Shown here: positions 1-4,737 of the stretch, piece after piece
How the letters are laid out: every line of letters starts with the position of its first letter
How positions within the stretch are numbered: position 1 is the first letter of the stretch
Assembly (NCBI GenBank): GCA_900548205.1
Contig: URJS01000058.1
Coordinates: 1-16,098 of the forward strand
DNA: 16,098 nucleotides
From: an uncultured Roseburia sp.
GTDB taxonomy: Bacteria; Bacillota; Clostridia; Lachnospirales; Lachnospiraceae
Direction of reading: 5' to 3'
Program-made: the position numbers and the translations under genes
Notes under the pieces: model-generated
Told to the model about the DNA's origin: nothing
Database searches by the model: none
What the model saw: only the letters and a program-made list of their open reading frames with translations

Positions 1-135
1 TGCCGTGCATTCCGCCCGAAACGGCTCACCGCCAATCCGCTCCTCCGGCGGAATCTCTTCGGCATTCACCGTAAGCAGCCGCAAGGTAAGCACGATGAAC
101 ACCAGAATAAAAATGATTTTTGACAGTTTTCTCAT
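1..135 (-). CDS. Small secreted or membrane-anchored protein, 5' part only
   Basis: The first 45 residues are visible; the gene runs off the left edge still in frame. The ATG at 135 has a good ribosome site (AGGAGG read on this strand, 7-9 bases upstream). Residues 1-25 form a clear signal peptide or membrane anchor: MRKLSK, then a hydrophobic run, ending near VNAEE. The last visible residues (GEPFRAECTA) resemble the start of the small secreted 3D-domain proteins of clostridial prophages, where a Phe-x-Ala-x-x-Tyr-Cys stretch follows the signal peptide. That is inference from very few residues. It lies 20 bases after the preceding small gene and is probably co-transcribed with it. Confidence 0.6.
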   Translation of the reverse strand, partial: MRKLSKIIFILVFIVLTLRLLTVNAEEIPPEERIGGEPFRAECTA

Positions 136-155
136 ATGTACCTCCTTATCCATGC

Positions 156-308
156 CTAATCTTTCCCCTCATCTTCGCTTTTTCCTTCAATCTCTGCGCA
201 CATCTTCCGGCGGTAATATATATCAACCAATCCCTTTGTCAGTCTGTCTGAAAATCCTTCTGTCACCTCTACGGTAACGATAAATTCTTTCTCCTTCCTC
301 TTTGCCAT
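156..308 (-). CDS. Small hypothetical protein of prophage type, 50 aa
   Basis: The chosen ATG at 308 is preceded by TAGGAGGTAATTAC, an excellent ribosome site. An upstream in-frame ATG at 374 has none, so the longer 72-aa reading is unlikely. The protein is highly charged: a KRKEKE start, a beta-like EFIVTVEVTEGF segment, a KGLVDIYYRRK helix and an acidic-basic tail. There is no signal peptide or membrane segment. I recognise no functional family; it is typical of small genes in clostridial phage early or accessory regions. The secreted protein follows 20 bases later on the same strand. Confidence 0.6.
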   Translation of the reverse strand: MAKRKEKEFIVTVEVTEGFSDRLTKGLVDIYYRRKMCAEIEGKSEDEGKD

Positions 309-375
309 GTAATTACCTCCTAGGGTTATCCTATGTGTTACCGATTGTCCGCCTTTCCTGTTTGTTGTACTCAAA

Positions 376-412
376 CAATGTTTCTCTCACCTCCTCTTTG
401 ATGTACCAGCTC
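376..412 (-). repeat. Left copy of a repeated small-gene junction
   Basis: This segment matches 972-1006 at 27 of 32 positions after a 2-base gap. In the right copy it holds the end of one small gene (the ELVHQ codons), a GAGGAGGTGAGAGA ribosome site and the TTG start of the next. Here the ELVHQ codons survive, but the stop is lost and a stop lies just upstream, so the first gene is a remnant. The TTG at 378 opens only a 15-codon frame ending at 331. It looks like a decayed duplicate of the gene-pair junction. Confidence 0.6.
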
Positions 413-416
413 CCTC

Positions 417-445
417 TTGCTTTTTCACTCCATCTAACCTATAAT
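417..445 (+). promoter_or_regulatory. Promoter for the DUF6173-like gene
   Basis: TTGCTT at 417-422 and a consensus TATAAT at 440-445 are separated by 17 bases. Transcription would start near 452, leaving a leader of about 48 bases before the ATG at 500. The promoter sits next to the decayed repeat copy and reads against the flanking leftward small genes. Confidence 0.6.
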
Positions 446-499
446 TGTCTTATCAGCGTTGCCGCGCTGAAATACAAATGAAAGGAGAACGTTATCACT

Positions 500-838
500 A
501 TGGATGATTTTTTACCACTTTCGGATGTTCGTGACTACGATCATGCTGATTGGAAATATGAAAAAATCATGGAGCAAATTCATGATTTCGAAAAAGAACT
601 GGACGACGACCACGAAATTGCATTAAAACTTGCTTCTTTCGGTTCATCCACAACTATGACTGTTGCTTCCATCGGCTATCAAAATCCTGATATGCTGTAC
701 TTTTACGGCTTTGTAAATGGAAAAGATGCCCAGCTCATACAGCACACCAATCAGCTTAACTTCTTGATTACTTCTGTTGAACGTCAGGATAAATCAAAAC
801 CGGCACACAGAATTGGTTTTCTTAATGCCGTCGAATAG
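500..838 (+). CDS. DUF6173-like protein of unknown function, 112 aa
   Basis: An intact soluble protein with an acidic N-terminal half (residues 1-45, including EKELDDDHEIALKL) and a beta-rich second half with ASFGSSTTMTVASIGYQNPD, LYFYGFVNGK and AQLIQHTNQLNFLI. This pattern resembles the DUF6173 family seen in clostridial phages and mobile elements; the assignment is from memory and the function is unknown. The ribosome site is AAAGGAG, about 12 bases before the ATG, slightly long. It has its own promoter and is the only rightward gene between two leftward small-gene groups. Its last 17 bases overlap the end of the convergent gene at 822-974. This layout suggests separately acquired cargo. 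Confidence 0.75.
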   Translation: MDDFLPLSDVRDYDHADWKYEKIMEQIHDFEKELDDDHEIALKLASFGSSTTMTVASIGYQNPDMLYFYGFVNGKDAQLIQHTNQLNFLITSVERQDKSKPAHRIGFLNAVE

Positions 839-974
839 AAACTGACTTTGTCATTCTCTTGTTAAGCTGCGCTGCAATGTGTTGAACAATCTCTTTTGGC
901 TGACTTTGGACTTTATCTTCAAGGTCAGCCACTCTTTTCTCGAGTGCTTTCCACTTTTTCTTTGAAACCCGCAA
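822..974 (-). CDS. Small coiled-coil protein of prophage type, 50 aa
   Basis: A TTG start at 974 follows GAGGAGGTGAGAGAGG. The product is basic with a predicted short coiled coil: MRVSKKKWKALEKRVADLED then KVQSQPKEIVQHIAAQLNK. Heptad-like Leu/Val spacing at residues 8-45 supports helix pairing. Similar MKVSKKKW-type mini-proteins are common beside early genes of Lachnospiraceae prophages; no biochemical function is known to me. It starts 15 bases after the stop of the 56-aa gene, and its ribosome site overlaps that gene's end, so translational coupling is likely. Its 3' end overlaps the convergent gene at 500-838 by 17 bases. Confidence 0.7.
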   Translation of the reverse strand: MRVSKKKWKALEKRVADLEDKVQSQPKEIVQHIAAQLNKRMTKSVSIRRH

Positions 975-1006
975 CCTCTCTCACCTCCTCACTGATGTAC
1001 CAACTC
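972..1006 (-). repeat. Right copy of the repeated small-gene junction
   Basis: Counterpart of 376-412, about 600 bases away in the same orientation. It spans the last codons of the 56-aa gene, the ribosome site and the TTG start of the 50-aa gene. Both genes are intact here, so this copy is the functional one. Confidence 0.6.
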
Positions 1007-1159
1007 TTTCTCTCGTTTCCCCGCCGCCATACACTCCGCCATTCCAAGCATATACCCCTTGTCTCGTTCCCTCATACGCGGTAAAGCTTCGCTAATTGCT
1101 CGCAGGATTCGCTTTTCCTCAGCGCTAAGCTGTGTTCTGTTTAAGTCTTTATTATTCAT
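989..1159 (-). CDS. Small early-gene protein of prophage type, 56 aa
   Basis: ATG at 1159 lies 8 bases after AGGAGG. A second ATG at 1163 opens only a three-codon frame. The product begins MNNKDLNRTQLSAEEKRIL and continues AISEALPRMRERDKGYMLGMAECMAAGKRE, a helical, charged protein. Small proteins with this LSxEEK...RDKGYMLGMAE pattern are widespread as the first gene opposite the repressor in Lachnospiraceae prophages. The function is unknown to me; the position suggests an early regulator of the lytic or excision programme. It is the first gene of the leftward unit and is likely repressed by the product of 1283-1648 through the shared control region. Confidence 0.75.
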   Translation of the reverse strand: MNNKDLNRTQLSAEEKRILRAISEALPRMRERDKGYMLGMAECMAAGKREKELVHQ

Positions 1160-1185
1160 TCATCGCACCTCCTTTGTTTGATTTG

Positions 1186-1260
1186 TGTGATTATAATATC
1201 ATACTTAGTCATACTCTGTCAACCAAAAAATTTGACATAGTGTGATTATTGTGTTATTTT
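1186..1260. promoter_or_regulatory. Divergent promoters and operator of the immunity region
   Basis: Rightward: TTGACA at 1232-1237, 17 bases, TATTTT at 1255-1260. Leftward: TTGACA (reads TGTCAA at 1217-1222), 18 bases, TATTAT (1193-1198). Likely operators: TCATACT at 1199-1205 and 1209-1215, exactly 10 bp apart inside the leftward promoter, and the inverted near-match AGTGTGA at 1239-1245 in the rightward one. A 9-base direct repeat TGTGATTAT lies at 1186-1194 and 1241-1249. The layout is that of a repressor/early-gene switch; repressor binding is inferred. Confidence 0.7.
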
Positions 1261-1282
1261 AGTCGCAAGGAGGTGTTATTGA

Positions 1283-1648
1283 TTGAACAGTAGAATCAGA
1301 AAAGTAAGAACTGATAACGGATTAAAACAAGATGACTTTGCAGAAAGGCTTGGTCTGACAAAAAATTTTATATCATTAATTGAAACCGGTGGTAGAGACC
1401 CATCCGACAGGACTGTATCCGATATATGTCGGATATTCAATGTGAATGAAGTTTGGTTGCGAACTGGAGATGGTGAGCCATATGTACCTCTTTCCCGTAG
1501 CCAAGTGATTACAGACTTTTGTGTAGACCTTCTCCAAGATGAAGAAGATTCTTTTCGCCGCCGTTTTATTGAAGCCGTATCGGAGCTTTCTATTGACGAA
1601 TGGAAGGTTTTGGAAAAAATTTCAGATTCCATGAAAAAAAAGAGCTAG
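1283..1648 (+). CDS. XRE-family phage-type repressor, 121 aa
   Basis: A DNA-binding regulator with a Cro/CI-type helix-turn-helix at about residues 3-60. KQDDFAERLGLTKNFISLIETG gives the two DNA-contact helices, and DRTVSDICRIFNVNEVWLRTGDGEP is the typical continuation in clostridial prophage repressors. Residues 75-118 are helical (QVITDFCVDLL, SELSIDEWKVLEKI) and may dimerise. There is no peptidase domain, so it is not a LexA-like self-cleaving repressor. The TTG start at 1283 follows AGGAGG by 9 bases. It is divergent from the 56-aa gene, which suggests it represses that unit and its own promoter to hold the element dormant. Its stop codon lies inside the terminator stem at 1642-1665. Confidence 0.88.
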   Translation: MNSRIRKVRTDNGLKQDDFAERLGLTKNFISLIETGGRDPSDRTVSDICRIFNVNEVWLRTGDGEPYVPLSRSQVITDFCVDLLQDEEDSFRRRFIEAVSELSIDEWKVLEKISDSMKKKS

Positions 1649-1665
1649 GAGGAATCTCCTAGCTC
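1634..1665 (-). terminator. Intrinsic terminator sharing two stop codons
   Basis: A perfect 10-bp stem (GAGCTAGGAG at 1642-1651 with CTCCTAGCTC at 1656-1665) closes a 4-base loop. On the minus strand it is followed by eight T (1641 down to 1634), a strong terminator for the 33-aa gene. Each arm holds a TAG stop: 1646-1648 for the repressor, 1659-1661 (minus strand) for the 33-aa gene. Confidence 0.8.
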
Positions 1666-1760
1666 AAATAACGTCTTATAAATCTATGTATAATCTCAAG
1701 TTTCTCAAAATCTTCTAGCCCGTTTACCCAATTAATAATACATTTCCTATAATACTCCAT
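1659..1760 (-). CDS. Mini-protein of prophage type, 33 aa
   Basis: The ATG at 1760 follows GGAGGG with a 10-base spacer. The sequence MEYYRKCIINWVNGLEDFEK then LEIIHRFIRRYLS forms two short amphipathic helices around a Gly-Leu-Glu-Asp turn. Small proteins with this pattern (a Tyr-Arg-Lys start, an Ile-Ile helix, and an Ile-x-x-Phe helix ending in aromatic or basic residues) recur next to repressors in Firmicutes prophages. I know of no assigned function. It has its own promoter (1840-1867) and a strong terminator in which its stop is embedded, so it is a complete single-gene unit convergent with the repressor. Confidence 0.6.
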   Translation of the reverse strand: MEYYRKCIINWVNGLEDFEKLEIIHRFIRRYLS

Positions 1761-1839
1761 AGTTATGCCACCCTCCATACTTTCTTTTGTAGTCCTCACT
1801 CCGAGTGTAGTTTTGTTTGGCAGCGCGCTTCATGGTTGT

Positions 1840-1867
1840 ATTATATCACGACATGCGTAGATTGCAA
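1840..1867 (-). promoter_or_regulatory. Promoter for the 33-aa gene
   Basis: On the minus strand TTGCAA (1862-1867) and a consensus TATAAT (1840-1845) are 16 bases apart. Transcription would begin near 1833, giving a leader of about 70 bases before the ATG at 1760. Confidence 0.55.
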
Positions 1868-1893
1868 TAGTATTCCAGAATCCTGGACACTTT

Positions 1894-2103
1894 CTAAGGT
1901 CTCTTGCTCCATACGGAGCTGTACAGGCTCTCAATTGGCACCTTTAACGCCCTGGCAATCTCCTCCAACTCATTGATCGTTGGTGATTTACTGCCATTTA
2001 AGATATTGTAAAGCGTAGATCGTGATATTGATAAAAACGGTACAATACGATTGACCTTTATATTTTTCTCTTTCATCACTTGTTTGATCAGTATTTTTGC
2101 CAT
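1894..2103 (-). CDS. Small XRE-family DNA-binding regulator, 69 aa
   Basis: The whole protein is one Cro/CI-type helix-turn-helix: residues 1-16 helix 1 (AKILIKQVMKEKNI), 18-40 the recognition pair (VNRIVPFLSISRSTLYNILNG), then SPTINELEEIARALKVPIESLYSS, the classic last two helices. No effector domain exists, so it is a Cro-like minimal regulator. No AGGAGG stands before the ATG at 2103; an internal ATG at codon 10 also lacks one and would cut helix 1, so the first ATG is kept. It is divergent from the zinc-ribbon membrane protein gene, with 133 bases between. Regulation of that neighbour is plausible but unproven. Confidence 0.8.
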   Translation of the reverse strand: MAKILIKQVMKEKNIKVNRIVPFLSISRSTLYNILNGSKSPTINELEEIARALKVPIESLYSSVWSKRP

Positions 2104-2188
2104 TTATTTATCATATCAGAGATATTTGCGCCTGTATTGTGGAAATGTCTGGAAATTATGGGGATTTGCCATGTAGACTTTTCTACTT

Positions 2189-2218
2189 TTGTATGTTACT
2201 ATTTTAGTAGAATATAAC
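2189..2218 (+). promoter_or_regulatory. Promoter for the zinc-ribbon membrane protein gene
   Basis: TTGTAT at 2189-2194 and TATAAC at 2213-2218 are 18 bases apart, 18 bases before the ATG at 2237. Short inverted repeats with GTAGA and TCTAC halves (2173-2186) and ACTA/TAGT inside the spacer are possible sites for the divergent XRE regulator; that link is inference. Confidence 0.5.
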
Positions 2219-2236
2219 GAAAGAGGGGTAACTCTT

Positions 2237-3013
2237 ATGGCACTCATTAATTGTCCAGAATGTGGAAAAGAAATAAGCGATAAGGCATCTGTATGTCCCA
2301 ATTGCGGGTGTCCTGTTGAAAAACCAACACCACAAAAAATAATTTCTCCAACAACTATGCCACAAAGGAAGAACAATCACGGCTGTTCTGTAATAATCAT
2401 TTTATTTTTAATGTTTTGCGTTGCATTTGGTGTATTCGTAACACAAGGTGGCAAAAATATTTCTTCCATTGCAGGAAAATATCTTGATGTAACTGATGAG
2501 CAAGGGAAAGTTATTGATAGTGTACTGAAGGACTGCGGAATCACTAAAGTGGCGACATTTGAGTATGATCCTCTTCTGGATAATGTCCACTCCGAGGGCG
2601 AGACTGGTTATAGGCTTTCTATCAATGACAGTGTTTACAACATTATTTTATACTTAAATGCAGATAAGACAGTATATTCTTTAAGTTATAACACATATCC
2701 ATTATATTCTGAAAATACTGTTGTTGCCACATTGCAGGATTACACCTTTACTACTGATGAAACATCCGATTTGATGATAATGTGCGAGGATAAAGTCAAA
2801 GAAATATTAGCATCACCCTCAACTGCCAATTTTCCAAATATACTTGAATGGGGGTTTGCTAAAGAAAAAAATATTGTTACTGTTCAAGGTTATGTAGATG
2901 CACAAAATGCTTTTGGTGCAGAAGTGAGAAGTAATTTTCAGTTCATAATTGATACAGATTCACAAACCATACAATCACTTGTATTTGATGGTGAAGAACT
3001 AATTAAACAATAA
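2237..3013 (+). CDS. Membrane protein with N-terminal zinc ribbon, 258 aa
   Basis: The ATG at 2237 follows AGAGGGG by about 7 bases. An in-frame upstream ATG at 2189 falls inside the promoter and is rejected. Residues 4-26 are a zinc-ribbon: CPEC at 6-9 and CPNC at 20-23. A Pro/Thr linker follows, then one membrane helix at about 50-69. The remaining 190 residues lie on the far side of the membrane. Near residues 190-250 there is a recognisable module: VKEILASPSTANFP, then VQGYVDAQNAFGAEVRSNFQF, a pattern recurring in zinc-ribbon membrane proteins of clostridia and their phages. The function is unknown. In a prophage immunity region, a cytosolic metal-binding end plus an outer domain could mean a host-modifying or exclusion role; that is speculation. 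Confidence 0.75.
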   Translation: MALINCPECGKEISDKASVCPNCGCPVEKPTPQKIISPTTMPQRKNNHGCSVIIILFLMFCVAFGVFVTQGGKNISSIAGKYLDVTDEQGKVIDSVLKDCGITKVATFEYDPLLDNVHSEGETGYRLSINDSVYNIILYLNADKTVYSLSYNTYPLYSENTVVATLQDYTFTTDETSDLMIMCEDKVKEILASPSTANFPNILEWGFAKEKNIVTVQGYVDAQNAFGAEVRSNFQFIIDTDSQTIQSLVFDGEELIKQ

Positions 3014-3022
3014 CAAGTATAC

Positions 3023-3062
3023 TTTTCTGCCATGTTGCCGACATTGGCAAAATGGCAGAAAA
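3023..3062. terminator. Long hairpin between convergent genes
   Basis: The arms TTTTCTGCCAT (3023-3033) and ATGGCAGAAAA (3052-3062) pair over 11 bp. One G/A mismatch follows, then TTGCC/GGCAA, closing on GACATT. It lies between the end of the zinc-ribbon gene (3013) and the end of the leftward gene (3074), where a two-way terminator is expected. No long T-run follows on either side, so termination strength is uncertain. Confidence 0.55.
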
Positions 3063-3073
3063 TTCTAACATTT

Positions 3074-3289
3074 TTACTCTGGTCTTGATATTTTAATTCC
3101 TTTGTATACCTCAACAGCAGTTATTAGCGCTAAAATAATCTCATAAGCATACATTCTTTCAAAGATTACATACTGTTTTACATCGAATAAACAAAAAACA
3201 ACATATCTTTGAATTAGAAACAGGGAGCAATATGCAAATGTGTATATGCTGACTTTTGAAATATAGTACCTTACATCAGATGGTTTCAT
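3074..3289 (-). CDS. Small two-helix membrane protein, 71 aa
   Basis: The ATG at 3289 follows AGGAGG by 7 bases, one of the best ribosome sites in the window. About residues 12-37 (VSIYTFAYCSLFLI, YVVFCLF) and 46-64 (YAYEIILALITAVEVY) are hydrophobic and predict two membrane passes with short charged ends (KPSDVRYY, KGIKISRPE). I recognise no family. Small membrane proteins of this kind in prophage cargo can be holin-like, superinfection-exclusion or toxin peptides, but nothing here decides between these. It converges with the zinc-ribbon gene across the hairpin at 3023-3062. Confidence 0.6.
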   Translation of the reverse strand: MKPSDVRYYISKVSIYTFAYCSLFLIQRYVVFCLFDVKQYVIFERMYAYEIILALITAVEVYKGIKISRPE

Positions 3290-3468
3290 GTTGTTCCCTC
3301 CTTTATATTTATTCTATTACTTTTATAGTAAAAATTCTATAGACAATTTGTTAACAATATCAAAACCTCTTACTCCGCTGCCACCAGGGCTACATACTTC
3401 CGAAATAGAAGTCCTCGCATTTTTAAAGCCAAACTATCAGAATCCTTATCATCCTAATATCAAATTCA

Positions 3469-3498
3469 TTGTACATATGCTAATGTATTGTGTATAAT
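3469..3498 (+). promoter_or_regulatory. Possible promoter of a short untranslated transcript
   Basis: TTGTAC at 3469-3474 and a consensus TATAAT at 3493-3498 are 18 bases apart. No gene with a ribosome site follows before the terminator at 3546-3575. Confidence 0.4.
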
Positions 3499-3504
3499 AA
3501 ATAT

Positions 3505-3575
3505 GGAGTAAATATAATCTATATACAAGTCTGGCATCCGGTCACAAAAAGCCTTCACCTTTGTGAGGGCTTTTT
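3505..3575 (+). ncRNA. Candidate small RNA of about 70 nt
   Basis: Defined only by a promoter-like pair ending at 3498 and an intrinsic terminator ending at 3575. There is no credible reading frame inside and no known RNA family is recognised. It would end about 90 bases upstream of hicA. It could equally be a decayed gene with surviving signals. Confidence 0.25.
3546..3575. terminator. Strong two-way intrinsic terminator
   Basis: A 13-bp stem (AAAAAGCCTTCAC at 3546-3558 with GTGAGGGCTTTTT at 3563-3575, one G-U pair) closes a CTTT loop. Its A-rich left side and T-rich right side make it a terminator in both directions. It isolates the hicAB promoter from upstream transcription. Confidence 0.8.
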
Positions 3576-3610
3576 ACACGAAAACACATGCAAAAATATT
3601 TGTTTTTATA

Positions 3611-3639
3611 TTGACAAATACTTTTATATGTGTTAATAT
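3611..3639 (+). promoter_or_regulatory. Promoter of the first hicAB operon
   Basis: A consensus TTGACA at 3611-3616, 17 bases, then TAATAT at 3634-3639. AGGAGG follows at 3649-3654 before the ATG at 3663. The spacer contains ATATGTGTTAATAT, loosely like the octamers on the second hicAB promoter, a plausible HicB site. Confidence 0.7.
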
Positions 3640-3662
3640 AGGAATGTCAGGAGGGAATATAC

Positions 3663-3860
3663 ATGAAAAGTTATTCATCCAGAGATGTTATAAAAATGCT
3701 GAAAGCGGATGGCTGGTATGAAGTAAATGTGGAGGGTAGCCACCACCAATACAAACATCCAACCAAGAAGGGACGTACTACAGTGAAGCATCCTGACAAA
3801 GACATCCCAGTAAAAACGCTAAGACGCATCGAGGAACAGTCGGGGCTAAAATTCAGATAG
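3663..3860 (+). CDS. hicA: HicA-family mRNA interferase toxin, first copy
   Basis: A 65-aa protein of usual HicA length. HicA toxins have a small double-stranded-RNA-binding-like fold and cut mRNA, stopping translation until HicB binds. Visible family marks: an N-terminal helix (SRDVIKMLKADGWYEV), the GSHHQYKHP segment at residues 25-33 holding the conserved active-site histidine, the beta strand GRTTVKHPDKDIP, and the last helix (VKTLRRIEEQSGL). The start follows AGGAGG by 8 bases. It precedes its antitoxin by 42 bases. The 3' end with its TAG is folded in a predicted stem-loop (3840-3866). The sequence is intact, so the toxin should be active. Confidence 0.92.
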   Translation: MKSYSSRDVIKMLKADGWYEVNVEGSHHQYKHPTKKGRTTVKHPDKDIPVKTLRRIEEQSGLKFR

Positions 3861-3866
3861 CCCCGA
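3840..3866 (+). other. Stem-loop over the first hicA stop codon
   Basis: TCGGGGCT (3840-3847) pairs with AGCCCCGA (3859-3866), an 8-bp GC-rich stem with an 11-base loop. The TAG stop (3858-3860) sits at the loop/3'-arm junction. No T-run follows. The second hicA has an equivalent stem with a different sequence at 4906-4926. Confidence 0.6.
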
Positions 3867-3902
3867 CGCCCTCCCGGCGCATCAAATTAAGGAGATGATA
3901 CC

Positions 3903-4307
3903 ATGAAAAAAGTAGAACGCTATTTTTACCCCGCAGTTTTCGCCTATGAATCGGGTCAGGAAATTTCTGTTGATTTTCCAGACTTGAAATGCGCTACAAG
4001 TGGCATAAACGACGATGACGCGCTCCTGTCAGCAAGGGAACTTCTCGGCTGTGTCCTTTATGGATTGGAGGAAGATGGTGAAGAAATCCCTTCTCCTACT
4101 CCTCTATCCGAAATCAATGCAGCACCTAACGAGAGAGCTGTTCTCGTTGACGTATATATGCCGTCCATTCGTCATGCTCATGTGAATCGTTCTGTCAATC
4201 GCACTGTAACATTACCTGCCTGGCTCAATGCTGCCGCATTGGAGCACAATATTAATTTCTCTCAGGTATTGCAGGACGCTTTGAAATCACAGCTGCACAT
4301 CGGTTAG
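3903..4307 (+). CDS. hicB: HicB-family antitoxin, first copy
   Basis: A 134-aa protein that neutralises HicA and, in known systems, represses its own operon. Residues 7-85 form the HicB domain (FYPAVFAYESGQEISVDFPDL, then EEIPSPTPLSEI), a partly degraded RNase-H-like fold. Residues 95-130 hold the DNA-binding part: VNRTVTLPAWLNAAALEHNI then NFSQVLQDALKS, matching HicB C-termini. The ribosome site AAGGAGATGATACC precedes the ATG. The pair with hicA is complete. It lacks the usual PDLPGC motif, reading PDLKCATSG instead, a mild divergence from the second copy (PDLPGCVTEG). Confidence 0.9.
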   Translation: MKKVERYFYPAVFAYESGQEISVDFPDLKCATSGINDDDALLSARELLGCVLYGLEEDGEEIPSPTPLSEINAAPNERAVLVDVYMPSIRHAHVNRSVNRTVTLPAWLNAAALEHNINFSQVLQDALKSQLHIG

Positions 4308-4328
4308 CTTGAAGCACGGAGAATCTGT

Positions 4329-4556
4329 ATGAACTGTTTTTTATGCAAAGGCAGCCTGACTGCTGCCACAACTGCCTATATGACTACTTGCTACAACTGC
4401 TGCATCATCATTAAAAATGTTCCATGCTCCAAGTGCGGCCAGTGCGGCGAAGAATTTATTGACGGCACAGCCCTGCTCAAGATTGAAAAGATTATTGACA
4501 GCCTGTTCCCCGTGATGGCGGAAGTCGCTGTGATAGATTTTAAAAGCGTTGCATAG
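4329..4556 (+). CDS. YgiT-type zinc-finger antitoxin-like protein without partner
   Basis: A 75-aa protein with the layout of YgiT-type (MqsA N-terminal-like) zinc-finger antitoxins: MNCFLCKG (Cys3, Cys6), a central CIIIKNVP strand, CSKCGQCGEEF (Cys33, 36, 39) and a helical tail KIEKIIDSLFPV then VAVIDFKS. Such proteins usually follow a DUF4258-type toxin gene and neutralise it. Here the upstream neighbour is hicB, 21 bases away, and no toxin of that type is in view. The extra Cys21, 24 and 25 are unusual. It is probably the third gene of the hicAB operon; a CGGAG ribosome site precedes the ATG. Confidence 0.75.
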   Translation: MNCFLCKGSLTAATTAYMTTCYNCCIIIKNVPCSKCGQCGEEFIDGTALLKIEKIIDSLFPVMAEVAVIDFKSVA

Positions 4557-4657
4557 CTGGATGTGGAATGGCAGAAAAATGAGGAAATGAAATGTATCAT
4601 GTCTACTATCATATCATCTTCTTATAACCTTTTATACCGGAAAACATTTCCACTTTT

Positions 4658-4710
4658 ATGTGTATTATGCGCATTTTCTTATTGACTCTGATGTGTATTA
4701 TGTGTATAAT
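4658..4710 (+). promoter_or_regulatory. Promoter with octamer array, second hicAB operon
   Basis: TTGACT (4682-4687), 17 bases and a consensus TATAAT (4705-4710) form the promoter. Four copies of ATGYGYAT lie at 4658-4665, 4667-4674, 4691-4698 and 4700-4707. They sit 9 bp apart within each pair, and the pairs are 33 bp apart. The second pair covers the spacer and the -10 box, so a bound protein would block polymerase. HicB autorepression is the natural inference. Confidence 0.7.
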
Positions 4711-4737
4711 ATTTTTATAAGGAGGTACGAAAGAACA

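Larger units (their letters stand above)
3290..3662. other. Long gap without a gene
   Basis: I find no convincing gene here. It holds the ribosome site of the leftward membrane gene, a C-rich stretch (about 3365-3425) whose short minus-strand frame is closed by stops and may be decayed coding DNA, then a promoter-like pair (3469-3498), a strong terminator (3546-3575) and the hicAB promoter (3611-3639). Confidence 0.6.

Noticed and set aside
1276..1632. 118-codon open frame on the minus strand opposite the repressor
   Set aside because: It mirrors the repressor codons, is Ser/Arg-rich with no family pattern, and has no ribosome site; the repressor frame is clearly real.
1750..1833. 28-codon frame (MKRAAKQNYTRSE start) overlapping the 33-aa gene
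   Set aside because: Its ATG coincides with the predicted transcript start, leaving no ribosome site; the 33-aa frame has one.
3288..3497. 69-codon rightward frame in the gap before hicAB
   Set aside because: It begins over the ribosome site of the opposite gene, has no ribosome site of its own, and its composition looks non-coding.
4391..4612. 73-codon minus-strand frame opposite the YgiT-type gene, considered as the missing toxin
   Set aside because: It is antisense to the zinc-finger codons, shows no toxin-family pattern and lacks a good ribosome site.
4591..4689. Possible 32-aa peptide (MKCIMSTIISSS start) between the YgiT gene and the second hicAB
   Set aside because: A weak GAGG stands before it, but the frame runs over the octamer array and promoter; chance is the simpler reading.
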